A stretch of 40,271 nt of DNA from JAKSCF01 sp028279945 (GTDB lineage: Bacteria > Bacillota > Clostridia > Peptostreptococcales > JAAYPU01). The stretch lies in contig JANQMT010000199.1 of the NCBI GenBank assembly GCA_028279945.1, forward strand, positions 1 to 40,271, given 5' to 3'. Under the pieces are notes generated by a model that ran no database searches, was not told where the DNA came from, and was given only the letters and a program-made list of their open reading frames with translations. This document shows positions 32,735-40,271 of the stretch, piece by piece. The translations under genes were made by a program, and so were the position numbers. Every line of letters begins with the position of its first letter. Within the stretch, counting starts at the first letter, position 1.

Positions 32735-35665
32735 ATGAAGGATGAACTTAAAAAATTAATTAAGGATGAAAGTAAGAAAAATCCTTTAACGGATTCAGAG
32801 TTAGCTAAAATTTTGAACTGCAAAAGAGAAATTGTTTCTAAATGCAGAAAAGAGTTAGGTATTGAAGATTCTCGAGAAAGGCGAAAACCTTTACTGGTTA
32901 ATGAAATAGAAAAACTATTATCCAGAAATAATACCCTTTCAGAACGAGAACTTACCGCAAAGCTTAATGAAAGTGGATTTGATATTTCAAGACATTCTGT
33001 TAGGTCCATAAAGAAAGAATATGAAAATCAGAACGATAATATGAAAATCATTAAAAATAATCAAATGCCTACTTTCAGAAAAAGAAAAGCTTTTGAAAAC
33101 TTAATTGGTCATGATGGATACTTAAAGCCTTTTATACAACAGGCCAAAGCTGCTATGTTATATCCTCCAAATGGTGTTCATACTTTAATTTTAGGTCCCA
33201 CCGGAGTTGGTAAGAATGAACTTGCAGAAGCTATGTATCAGTTTTCTAAAGAAGAAAATATGGTGCGTGAAGAATCATCCCTTATTGTATTTAATTGTGC
33301 TGATTATGCCGATAACCCTCAATTGTTAATGGCACAATTGTTTGGGTATGTTAAAGGCGCATTTACGGGGGCAGAAACAGAAAAAGAAGGATTGGTGGAA
33401 AAAGCTAATGGAAGTATTCTTTTTTTGGATGAAGTACATCGACTACCAAACGAAGGACAAGAATTGCTTTTTAATCTGATAGACAATGGAAAATTTAGAA
33501 GATTAGGGGAAACTGATCGAGAAAGAGAAGTACAAGTGACTATTATAGCAGCAACAACAGAAAGTCCGGACTCCATACTGCTGGTTACTTTTAGAAGAAG
33601 AATTCCCATGGTGATTGAACTTCCTCTTTTAAATATGAGGCCCTTAAAAGAACGTTTGGATATCATTAAGGCTTTTTTAAATAAGGAAGCCTATAGAACA
33701 AAAACGATTATACAGGTTAGCAACGAAGCCATAAGAGCTTTATTGCTGTATGACTGCCCAGGCAATATAGGCCAGTTAAGAAGTGATATACAAGTATCAT
33801 GTGCTAGAAGCTTTCTAAATCATATGGTCTCACAAACAAAAATGATGAAAATCGGAATGGATGAATTACCATCAGCTGCTAAAAAAGGTCTCCTAAGAAT
33901 AAAAACAAATCGTATTGAGACAGAAAAGTTAATCGGAAATAATGATCTCATTGTGCATCCAAAAGTCATACAAGATAAAATTTTTCCAAATGAAGATATT
34001 TATACATTTCCAAATGAAATTTATCACTATATTGAGAACAGATTCCTTGATTTACAGAATCAAGATATGTCTCAAGAAGTGATCAATTACATTATTGGAA
34101 GCGAAATGGAAGAGCGATTAGAGAAATTAATGAAAAGAGTAGAGGATAATGTGAAACCTCTAGAAAAGAAAGATTTAATTAAAATAGTAGGCATTGAAGT
34201 CATTAATGTCGTTGAAAATATTATAAAAGTAGCAAAGGGAAGGCTAGGGATTACCGTTGAAAACTTATATTATGTTTTAGCTGTCCATTTAAGTACAACA
34301 ATTGATAGATTAAAACAAGGAAAGATTGTTAAACATCCGCAATTAGACAAGATAAAGCGAGAATACAAAAAAGAATATAAAGTAGCAAAAGAAATGGTAA
34401 GTACTATTGAGAACGAACTTGATATTAAGCTAACAGAGGATGAGGCAGGCTTCATTACTATGTATTTAAGAATGATGACAAAAGAGAAGGAAGTAGAGCA
34501 AGAAGGTAAGATTGGTGTCGTTGTATTATCTCATGGAAATGTAGCCAGTGCTATGGCTGACGTAGCCAATCGGCTTTTAGGCGTCATTCATGCGAGATTT
34601 GTGGAGATGTCCTTAGATGAAAGCCCGGAAAGTGCAATAGAACGAGCGACAAAAATGGTTATAAATATTGATGAAGGAAAAGGAGTATTATTTTTAGTAG
34701 ACATGGGTTCATTACTCACATTTGGAGATATTATTTCACAAAAAACCGGAGTTAAAATAAGGACTATAAGTAAAGTTAATATGCTCACTGTAATTGAAGT
34801 TGTAAGAAGATCAATACTCCCAGATGCTGATATAGATAATATCGCAGACAGTCTTGCTGAAAGGCCGAAAGAGCAATTTCAAGATGTACAACTTAAAAAA
34901 GATGATTGTCATAAATCTAAAGACAAAGTTATTGTGACATTATGTATGACAGGAGAAGGTACTGCAACTACTTTAATCAAGATATTAGAAAAGAAATTAC
35001 CTAAAGGAACAACTTACATTGCTCATGGTGCGGTTGATATCGATATCAATAAAAAATTTGAAAGCATATTGAAGACCTACTCAATTGCAGCTATTGTAGG
35101 AAGTTACAATCCGTATTTTAGAGATACCCCTTTTTTTTCAACCAGAGATATATTGAAGGATGAAACCATTGATCAAATCAAAAAATTGTTAATGAATTCA
35201 AAGGATTCATTATCTCAAGATCATAATGATAACAAGCTGTTAAACCTAAAGTCTGTAATCAAAGCTGAAAATACAATGATTAATTTGGAAGCTAAAGACA
35301 GAGAAGATGTTTTGAATCAGCTATGCGATCACATATGCAATCAAAATCTTGTGAAGAAGGCATATAAAGACACTGTTTTTGAAAGAGAGAAAATAGCCCC
35401 TACATTTTTTAATATGAATACAGCAGTGCCTCATGGTGATTCCCAGTATATAAACACGTCTACCGTTGTATTTGCGAAGTTAAATAAAAAGATGGATTGG
35501 GATCAAGGACAAGTAGAGTATGTTGTATTACTAGCTGCTAAAGTTGAAGACATCAAATTGGTGCAGGAACTGTACAACTTTCTTACATGGGAATGTTTTG
35601 AGAAAAGTATGAAAAATATTAATTCATTTAATGAATTGTATAAGTTAATAGACTTGTATCCATAA
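32735..35665 (+). CDS. LevR-like sigma-54 activator with PRD and PTS domains
   Basis: A 976-residue regulator. Residues 1-100 hold two HTH-like units (TDSELAKILNCKREIVSKC and SERELTAKLNESGFDISRHS) that resemble the DNA-binding end of sigma-54 itself. The AAA+ domain at ~110-370 has Walker A GPTGVGKN (~154), the sigma-54 loop GAFTGA (~208) and Walker B ILFLDE. A PRD is at ~460-585. An EIIA-Man domain at ~595-715 has the phospho-His in VVLSHGNVAS, an EIIB-like segment has Cys in TLCMTGEGTA (~737), and a C-terminal EIIA-2 domain has His in AVPHGDS (~899). It should activate the downstream PTS operon, with activity set by phosphorylation from the PTS. Classical LevR ends in a second PRD; here an EIIA-2 domain stands there. 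Confidence 0.9.
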   Translation: MKDELKKLIKDESKKNPLTDSELAKILNCKREIVSKCRKELGIEDSRERRKPLLVNEIEKLLSRNNTLSERELTAKLNESGFDISRHSVRSIKKEYENQNDNMKIIKNNQMPTFRKRKAFENLIGHDGYLKPFIQQAKAAMLYPPNGVHTLILGPTGVGKNELAEAMYQFSKEENMVREESSLIVFNCADYADNPQLLMAQLFGYVKGAFTGAETEKEGLVEKANGSILFLDEVHRLPNEGQELLFNLIDNGKFRRLGETDREREVQVTIIAATTESPDSILLVTFRRRIPMVIELPLLNMRPLKERLDIIKAFLNKEAYRTKTIIQVSNEAIRALLLYDCPGNIGQLRSDIQVSCARSFLNHMVSQTKMMKIGMDELPSAAKKGLLRIKTNRIETEKLIGNNDLIVHPKVIQDKIFPNEDIYTFPNEIYHYIENRFLDLQNQDMSQEVINYIIGSEMEERLEKLMKRVEDNVKPLEKKDLIKIVGIEVINVVENIIKVAKGRLGITVENLYYVLAVHLSTTIDRLKQGKIVKHPQLDKIKREYKKEYKVAKEMVSTIENELDIKLTEDEAGFITMYLRMMTKEKEVEQEGKIGVVVLSHGNVASAMADVANRLLGVIHARFVEMSLDESPESAIERATKMVINIDEGKGVLFLVDMGSLLTFGDIISQKTGVKIRTISKVNMLTVIEVVRRSILPDADIDNIADSLAERPKEQFQDVQLKKDDCHKSKDKVIVTLCMTGEGTATTLIKILEKKLPKGTTYIAHGAVDIDINKKFESILKTYSIAAIVGSYNPYFRDTPFFSTRDILKDETIDQIKKLLMNSKDSLSQDHNDNKLLNLKSVIKAENTMINLEAKDREDVLNQLCDHICNQNLVKKAYKDTVFEREKIAPTFFNMNTAVPHGDSQYINTSTVVFAKLNKKMDWDQGQVEYVVLLAAKVEDIKLVQELYNFLTWECFEKSMKNINSFNELYKLIDLYP

Positions 35666-35709
35666 TCAATAAATTATAAGGCATAAGCATAACGTAAAGG
35701 GGAATTGAA

Positions 35710-36180
35710 ATGAAAGTAAATAATTCAGAAAAAGTGATCGTAAAAAGAATTAATGGTGAGAATCAGCAAAATGCCATAACGGAGTTAGCCCATTATTTAG
35801 TTGAGAGGGGGTTTGTTAAGAAAAGTTTTATAGATGCTGTTTTAGAAAGAGAAAAGATTTACCCTACAGGGTTGCCTACAAGCAGTATCGGTGTCGCCAT
35901 TCCGCATACAGATGCCATACACGTTAATAAAACAACAATAGCAGTGGGTATATTAGACAACCCGGTGAAATTTACTATGATGGGAAATGACTCAATCGTT
36001 GATGTAAAAATGATCTTTATGCTGGCAATAAAAGAGCCTAAGGGACAATTATCAGTTTTACAGAATTTAATGGCATTTTTTCAGGATGAACAAGGCGTGG
36101 CTGCAATTAATAATTGTGACAATGAAGAAATGATAAAAGAGATTATTGAAACAACTATTTTCAAGCTAGAAACAATTTAA
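35710..36180 (+). CDS. PTS EIIA component (fructose/galactitol type)
   Basis: A 156-residue EIIA of the PTS_EIIA_2 family: LAHYLVERGFVKKSFIDAVLEREKIYPTGL, then SSIGVAIPHTDAIHV, with the phospho-accepting His66 in PHTD. It takes phosphate from HPr and passes it to EIIB. AAAGGGG precedes the ATG. It is 44 bases after the activator gene with no separate promoter visible, and is followed by EIIC and EIIB genes, so all four are probably one transcript. Its sequence parallels the C-terminal domain of the activator, which may be derived from it. Confidence 0.93.
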   Translation: MKVNNSEKVIVKRINGENQQNAITELAHYLVERGFVKKSFIDAVLEREKIYPTGLPTSSIGVAIPHTDAIHVNKTTIAVGILDNPVKFTMMGNDSIVDVKMIFMLAIKEPKGQLSVLQNLMAFFQDEQGVAAINNCDNEEMIKEIIETTIFKLETI

Positions 36181-36235
36181 ACCTGGATATTAGGAATTTT
36201 TTCCTTTATCAAATAAAAAAACAAGGAGGATTAAT

Positions 36236-37615
36236 ATGAGTGTTATTAAGTCAGCCGTGGATTTTATTTTAGGGCTAGGTGTCTCCACAATGCTGCCTAT
36301 TATTATGACTATTTTTGGATTAGTATTAGGGCAAGGCTTTAAAAAATCATTTCGAGCCGGGATTACCATCGGTATAGGTTTTGTCGGTTTAAATCTAGTT
36401 ATTGGATTGATGTGGGGCGCGGTGGAAGGCGCTTCAAAGGCTTTGGTTGAGTCCTTAGGAATTACTCTGGACATTATTGACGTAGGTTGGCCTATAGGAG
36501 CGGCAATTACTTGGGCAGCACCAATTGCGATTTTATTAATTCCAGTTATTTTTATCTTTAATATTTTGTTGCTGGCTGTTAAATTTACTAAAACAATGGA
36601 CGTAGATATTTGGAATTATTGGCATTTAATATTTGTAGGGGCAATGTCATATTATGCAACCGACAGCGTTATGATAGCTGTAGTAATAACTTTAATAAAT
36701 TCTGCAATTATTTTTAAATTGGCAGATTGGACGGCGCCGGCTGTTGAGCACCATTTTGGACTTAAAGGCATTTCCCTGCCCCATGGTGAAACTGTAAACT
36801 TTGCGCCTATTATGTATGCTTTAAATAGAATAGAAGATAAGATTCCGGGGTTAAATAAAATAAATATCAATTCAGAAAACCTTCAAGAAAAGTTCGGTGT
36901 TTTTGGAGAGCCGATGATGATGGGACTATTTCTAGGATGGGGCTTAGGGTTTTTAGGAAAATATGACTTGAGCAACACATTAACACTGGGTATTCAAATG
37001 AGCGCTGTAATGGTATTGATGCCTAAGATGGTAGCGTTGTTGATGGAGGGATTGATTCCCATTTCAGAGGGGGCCAGAGATTTTATTTCTAAAAAATTCC
37101 CAGGAAAAGACGTATATATAGGGCTGGATGCTGCAGTCGTTATTGGTAACCCTGCAAATATGACAGTTGCTTTGATTATGGTGCCTATAACCATTCTTCT
37201 AGCAATTGTACTGCCCTATAATAGAATGTTACCTTTTGCAGACTTAGCAGTATTACCATTTACAGTTATTTGGGCAGTAGCGGCTTCTAGGGGAAATATT
37301 TTCAGAGGATTACTTAATTCTATTGTAGCTTTGTGTATTGTGTTTTTCATTGCAACCAATTTAGGGGCGTTAACAACGACTATGGGACATGCGGTTGGAT
37401 TTGATTTTCCAGAAGGTGCAACCATGATTTCCGGTATAGACATGAGTTGTCACCTTACGCTTTGGATCTTCTTAAAGCTATTAGAATTTAATAACTTACC
37501 TGTATTTTTATCAGGTGTGGCTGCAGCTGTTTTGTATGGTGGAATGTGGTATTGGACTAGAAATGATATTAAAAAACAATATGAGAAAGAAATATTAGCC
37601 AGTGAAAAAAATTAA
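36236..37615 (+). CDS. PTS EIIC component, galactitol family
   Basis: A 459-residue membrane permease with about ten to twelve hydrophobic segments, matching the EIIC-Gat family: LGVSTMLPIIMTIFGLVLGQ at the N terminus, FKKSFRAGITIGIGFVGLNL, LKGISLPHGETVNFAPIMYA in the middle and FGEPMMMGLFLGWGLGFLGKY. It moves the sugar or polyol while EIIB phosphorylates it. Substrate class by family: galactitol, but related permeases carry other polyols and pentitols, so I leave the symbol blank. An AAGGAGG site precedes its ATG. Confidence 0.92.
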   Translation: MSVIKSAVDFILGLGVSTMLPIIMTIFGLVLGQGFKKSFRAGITIGIGFVGLNLVIGLMWGAVEGASKALVESLGITLDIIDVGWPIGAAITWAAPIAILLIPVIFIFNILLLAVKFTKTMDVDIWNYWHLIFVGAMSYYATDSVMIAVVITLINSAIIFKLADWTAPAVEHHFGLKGISLPHGETVNFAPIMYALNRIEDKIPGLNKININSENLQEKFGVFGEPMMMGLFLGWGLGFLGKYDLSNTLTLGIQMSAVMVLMPKMVALLMEGLIPISEGARDFISKKFPGKDVYIGLDAAVVIGNPANMTVALIMVPITILLAIVLPYNRMLPFADLAVLPFTVIWAVAASRGNIFRGLLNSIVALCIVFFIATNLGALTTTMGHAVGFDFPEGATMISGIDMSCHLTLWIFLKLLEFNNLPVFLSGVAAAVLYGGMWYWTRNDIKKQYEKEILASEKN

Positions 37616-37649
37616 AGAAGATGATAGTTCATTTTAAGGAGGGAATCAT

Positions 37650-37934
37650 TTGGCAAAAAAGAAAGTATTAGTAGCGTGTGGAACTGGAATTGCAACATCT
37701 ACTGTGGTTGCAAATAAAGTAAAGACCGTATTGAAAGAACAAGGTATAGATGTTGAAGTACTACAATGTAAAGTGTCAGAGTTGAGCTATAAAGCAGAGG
37801 GCGTAGATTTAATTGTTACAACTACGCCGTATAATAATACTAAAAATATACCTGTAGTTGTGGTTGTATCATTTTTAACTGGAATTGGAATAGAAGCCGA
37901 TGTCAAAAAAATTGTGGATATTTTGAAAGATTAA
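37650..37934 (+). CDS. PTS EIIB component, galactitol family
   Basis: A 94-residue EIIB starting at TTG 37650 after AAGGAGGG. KKVLVACGTGIATSTVVANK carries the phospho-cysteine Cys10 in the CGTGxAxS P-loop of EIIB-Gat, and VVVVVSFLTGIGIEADVKKI is the C-terminal half. It passes phosphate to the incoming substrate on EIIC. It ends 76 bases before the dehydrogenase gene, with a strong hairpin in between. Confidence 0.93.
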   Translation: MAKKKVLVACGTGIATSTVVANKVKTVLKEQGIDVEVLQCKVSELSYKAEGVDLIVTTTPYNNTKNIPVVVVVSFLTGIGIEADVKKIVDILKD

Positions 37935-37949
37935 GAATCAATAGATATA

Positions 37950-37981
37950 TCAAGAAGGCAAGAAAAACCTTGCCTTCTTGA
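37950..37981 (+). other. Stable intercistronic hairpin without T run
   Basis: TCAAGAAGGCAAG (37950-37962) and CTTGCCTTCTTGA (37969-37981) are perfect 13-base arms around a 6-base loop, followed by TGCGTCTAACG. The lack of a T tract argues for an mRNA-stabilising or partial-termination role inside the operon. Confidence 0.7.
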
Positions 37982-38010
37982 TGCGTCTAACGTGAAAGGG
38001 AGCTAAGCAA

Positions 38011-39051
38011 TTGAAATCAATGGTTTATTATGATATGGGAGATTTTAAATATGAAGAACTGGATAAGCCAAAAATTAATTCAGAGGAAGTATTGGTCAAA
38101 ATGAAATATTGTGGACTTTGCGGGACGGATATCCATAAAATATTGCATAAAACAGTTAATACACCTATTGTTTTGGGGCATGAAGCCGTAGGAGAAGTCG
38201 TTGAAGCTGGGGTAAATGTTGAAAATTTTAAAACAGGAGATCGTGTGTTTTTTGCACATCATGTCCCTTGCTTTACCTGCCATTACTGTTTAAGGGGAAA
38301 ATACAGCTTATGCAAACAATTTTCTGCGACTAATATTGACCCTGGGGGATTCTCTGAGTATATAAGAGTGCCTAAGGAAAATGTAAAAAATACGATGCAT
38401 CGTATCCCGGAAGATATATCTTATCAGCAGGCATCCATGATTGAACCACTAGCCTGCTGCCTTTATGGATTGAACAAAATTGATGTTAGAAACAGCGATA
38501 ATGTATTGATTATGGGAGCAGGCCAGATTGGTGCGCTCTATATTCAATTAATGAGATCTTTAGGTGTAAACTCAATAGTTGTTAGTGATATATCTGAGTT
38601 TAGATTGAATAAAGCGCTGGAATTAGGGGCAGATGTATCTATTGATGCCGGCCAAAAGGAAGTTACAGAAGAGGTATTAAATCTTACAAAAGGAAAAGGT
38701 GTGAGAACTGTCATCATTTGTTCATCTGTTTCTAGTCTCTTAAGTGATGCTATCAATTGCATACAAAGGGGAGGACAAGTTTTGGTATTTGCACCTTTTG
38801 ATGAAAAATTAACAACAAAAATTGATGCAAGCAGATTCTTTAAAGATGAAATATCTGTTGTAGGGAGCTATTCTTCAAGCCCTTATGATTATGATATTGC
38901 TATGAATATGATAAAGCAAAAAAGATTCAGTATTGAAAAGATGATCACCCACACATTTACCTTAGAGGAGCTTCAAGAGGCTGTAGATACTGCTGTTAAT
39001 CCCATGAGTCATGCTTTAAAAATTTTAATAACAACTTCTAAGGTGATCTAA
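38011..39051 (+). CDS. Zinc-dependent polyol(-phosphate) dehydrogenase (MDR, GatD-like)
   Basis: A 346-residue medium-chain dehydrogenase. Catalytic zinc ligands are in CGLCGTDIHK, GHEAVGEV and MIEPLAC, and structural zinc is held by CFTCHYCLRGKYSLC (four Cys). The Rossmann site is VLIMGAGQIGALYIQL. It most resembles galactitol-1-phosphate and sorbitol dehydrogenases and would oxidise the phosphorylated polyol delivered by the PTS, using NAD(P). Translation starts at TTG 38011, 8 bases after AGGGAG; Met4 (38020) is too far from that site. Exact substrate unknown. Confidence 0.88.
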   Translation: MKSMVYYDMGDFKYEELDKPKINSEEVLVKMKYCGLCGTDIHKILHKTVNTPIVLGHEAVGEVVEAGVNVENFKTGDRVFFAHHVPCFTCHYCLRGKYSLCKQFSATNIDPGGFSEYIRVPKENVKNTMHRIPEDISYQQASMIEPLACCLYGLNKIDVRNSDNVLIMGAGQIGALYIQLMRSLGVNSIVVSDISEFRLNKALELGADVSIDAGQKEVTEEVLNLTKGKGVRTVIICSSVSSLLSDAINCIQRGGQVLVFAPFDEKLTTKIDASRFFKDEISVVGSYSSSPYDYDIAMNMIKQKRFSIEKMITHTFTLEELQEAVDTAVNPMSHALKILITTSKVI

Positions 39052-39068
39052 AGAATAAGGAGGATAAA

Positions 39069-39824
39069 ATGGTTTTACATGGTAAAGTTGCAGTAATTAC
39101 AGGAGGGTCTAAGGGGATAGGAAAAAGCATTGCAAGAAAAATGGCTGAAGAAGGCGCGAAAATAGCATTACTGGATTTGGATGAAGAAACTGGTGAGAAA
39201 ACCACTAGTGAAATCAATAAAAAAAGGCATTCCACTGTATTTTATAAATGTGATGTTACTAATTTTAGTGCAATAAAAGCATGCAGAGACAAAATTATAA
39301 ACATGTGGGGTAAAATAGATATTCTAATAGTCAATGCAGGTATAAGTTATAGAAGAAAAATATTAGACATTTCAGTTGAAGAGTGGCAAAAAGTAGTAGA
39401 TATTAATTTGACAGGTTCTTTTTATACAGTTAAAGCTTTTCTTGGTGATTTTTTAAATAAACAACTTGAAGATGAAGGGAAAATTATTTTTATTACTTCA
39501 GGGTCAGCAATAACAGGGACCGGAGGAGGGGCACATTATTCATCTTCAAAAGCCGGACAGCATGGTCTAATGAGAGCTCTATCAAAAGAGATGGCGGATA
39601 AAGGGGTAAATGTTAATGCTATTGCACCTAGATCAATAGTTACCGATATATTAGACGAATTATATCCTGTTGGACCTAAGCGAGATGAATTGGTGAGACA
39701 AATTCCTATTGGGCGTTTAGGATATCCGGAGGATGTTGCTAATTTAGTTTGTTTTCTATCTAGCTGTGAAGCTTCGTATATACATGGTCAAATTATATTA
39801 ATAGATGGTGGAAGAACATATTGA
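39069..39824 (+). CDS. Short-chain dehydrogenase/reductase (SDR)
   Basis: A 251-residue classical SDR. TGGSKGIGKSIA is the dinucleotide loop (TGxxxGIG), VNAGIS the NAG motif, ITSGSAITG holds the catalytic Ser, and HYSSSKAGQHG the YxxxK pair. The Asp at the end of beta-2 (LLDLDEET) indicates NAD(H) preference. An AAGGAGG site precedes its ATG. Placed 17 bases after the MDR dehydrogenase, it is probably a second oxidation or isomerising reduction step in the same catabolic pathway. Confidence 0.9.
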   Translation: MVLHGKVAVITGGSKGIGKSIARKMAEEGAKIALLDLDEETGEKTTSEINKKRHSTVFYKCDVTNFSAIKACRDKIINMWGKIDILIVNAGISYRRKILDISVEEWQKVVDINLTGSFYTVKAFLGDFLNKQLEDEGKIIFITSGSAITGTGGGAHYSSSKAGQHGLMRALSKEMADKGVNVNAIAPRSIVTDILDELYPVGPKRDELVRQIPIGRLGYPEDVANLVCFLSSCEASYIHGQIILIDGGRTY

Positions 39825-39863
39825 GCGATAACCATTCATTAATGTTTTTAAGGGAGGATGAAT

Positions 39864-40142
39864 ATGAAACACAAAATAATAGTTGCTACAGGCACTTCAA
39901 AGAATAAAATGGCATTTGCTGTAAACTATATTCAGCAATATTGCAAGAATAAAGGGATGGATGTAGATGTGGAGGGCGTTAATGTTTATAAAGCGGATTT
40001 TGAGAGTAAAGTGCCCAGTGTTGTTGTACTAATAGGGCCTAATAAAATTAACATAGATACACCTATTGTTTCCGGTACGTCTTTTATTACTAAAATAGGA
40101 ATGGAAACAACCTGTGAGGAAATTATTAAACTTTTGAAGTAG
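39864..40142 (+). CDS. EIIB-like protein lacking the phospho-cysteine
   Basis: A 92-residue paralogue of the EIIB at 37650. KHKIIVATGTSKNKMAFAVN aligns with the EIIB P-loop, but Thr9 stands where Cys10 accepts phosphate, and the C terminus (SGTSFITKIGMETTCEEII) aligns with VSFLTGIGIEADVKKIV. It cannot act as a normal EIIB, so a regulatory or decoy role is possible. ATG 39864 is 6 bases after AGGGAGG; ATG 39858 overlaps that site. It is part of the operon, between the SDR and the next gene. Confidence 0.75.
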   Translation: MKHKIIVATGTSKNKMAFAVNYIQQYCKNKGMDVDVEGVNVYKADFESKVPSVVVLIGPNKINIDTPIVSGTSFITKIGMETTCEEIIKLLK

Positions 40143-40191
40143 AGTCATATTAATATAGCTTAATACACTTTAAAAATGGGAGGAATACGCT

Positions 40192-40271
40192 ATGGATATA
40201 GAAAAAGGAATATTAACGGAGATATTTAAGCGAATGAATGAAGCCCGATGCTTTGAAGAAAAGGTCAGCTA
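40192..40271 (+). CDS. Probable thiamine-diphosphate dehydrogenase E1 alpha, 5' end
   Basis: Only 26 codons are in the window: MDIEKGILTEIFKRMNEARC, then FEEKVS. The pattern (helix, then M-x-x-x-R-x-F-E-E-K-V) matches the start of E1 alpha subunits of pyruvate/acetoin-type dehydrogenases. GGGAGG precedes the ATG. It is the next gene of the PTS operon. With so few residues the call is tentative. Confidence 0.5.
   Translation, partial: MDIEKGILTEIFKRMNEARCFEEKVS

Overview
The window is AT-rich DNA that reads as the chromosome of a low-GC, probably anaerobic Firmicute of class Clostridia (Lachnospirales-like). The reasons are strong GGAGG ribosome sites, frequent TTG/GTG starts, DUF2935 and DUF3793 proteins, a WYL regulator, a sigma-54 activator of the LevR type driving a galactitol-family PTS, a YkuS-like protein, and an FMN riboswitch ahead of a ribD-ribE-ribBA-ribH operon. 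I cannot name the genus. No rRNA, tRNA, CRISPR array, transposase or prophage gene is visible.

Layout. (1) 1-568: 5' part of an AraC-type regulator on the minus strand, divergent from (2) 752-4160, a compact cassette of an SCP2-type thiolase, a DUF35 Zn-ribbon/OB protein, an acyl carrier protein, a phosphotransacetylase-family enzyme and a holo-ACP synthase. It is followed by a membrane-anchored nitroreductase-like protein with its own promoter/operator and a TetR regulator (to 6125). (3) 6373-12489: DUF2935 protein, orphan PAS histidine kinase, tRNA 2-selenouridine synthase MnmH, and a large Cache-PAS-PAS-DUF294 nucleotidyltransferase. (4) 12503-17720: a TetR repressor divergent from an RND pump and its adaptor, with a 34-bp near-perfect operator just after the pump -10 box. 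(5) 17901-20108: DUF485 protein and an ActP-like sodium/solute symporter. (6) 20361-26454: miaB, a SprT-like metalloprotease, a YkuS-like protein, a membrane diguanylate cyclase, a Fur-box-preceded DUF3793 protein, a small membrane protein and a WYL regulator. (7) 26476-30408: the riboflavin operon with promoter, FMN riboswitch and terminators. (8) 30409-31082: a gene-free stretch with a 180-bp imperfect inverted repeat and an attenuator-like leader. (9) 31083-32396: a coiled-coil protein and a membrane-anchored OmpA-domain protein. (10) 32692-40271: a sigma-54 promoter, a LevR-like activator, PTS EIIA/EIIC/EIIB, two dehydrogenases, an EIIB paralogue lacking its phospho-cysteine, and the start of a probable thiamine-diphosphate E1 alpha gene.

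How the genes work together. Four units are coherent. The thiolase/DUF35/ACP/Pta/AcpS cassette looks like a self-contained acyl-condensing system that carries its own carrier-activating enzyme; its product is unknown. The RND pair is a TetR-controlled efflux or export pump. The rib operon is a standard FMN-controlled biosynthetic unit. The last region looks like polyol uptake by a PTS followed by two oxidations and possibly a thiamine-dependent cleavage, controlled by a sigma-54 activator that seems to sit under a sigma-54 promoter itself.

The best candidates for something undescribed are the thiolase-ACP-Pta-AcpS cassette, the Cache-PAS-DUF294 receptor, the PTS operon with a cysteine-less EIIB and E1 enzyme, and the structured DNA/RNA between 30409 and 30850. 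All functional statements rest on motif recognition by eye; no database search or folding program was run.
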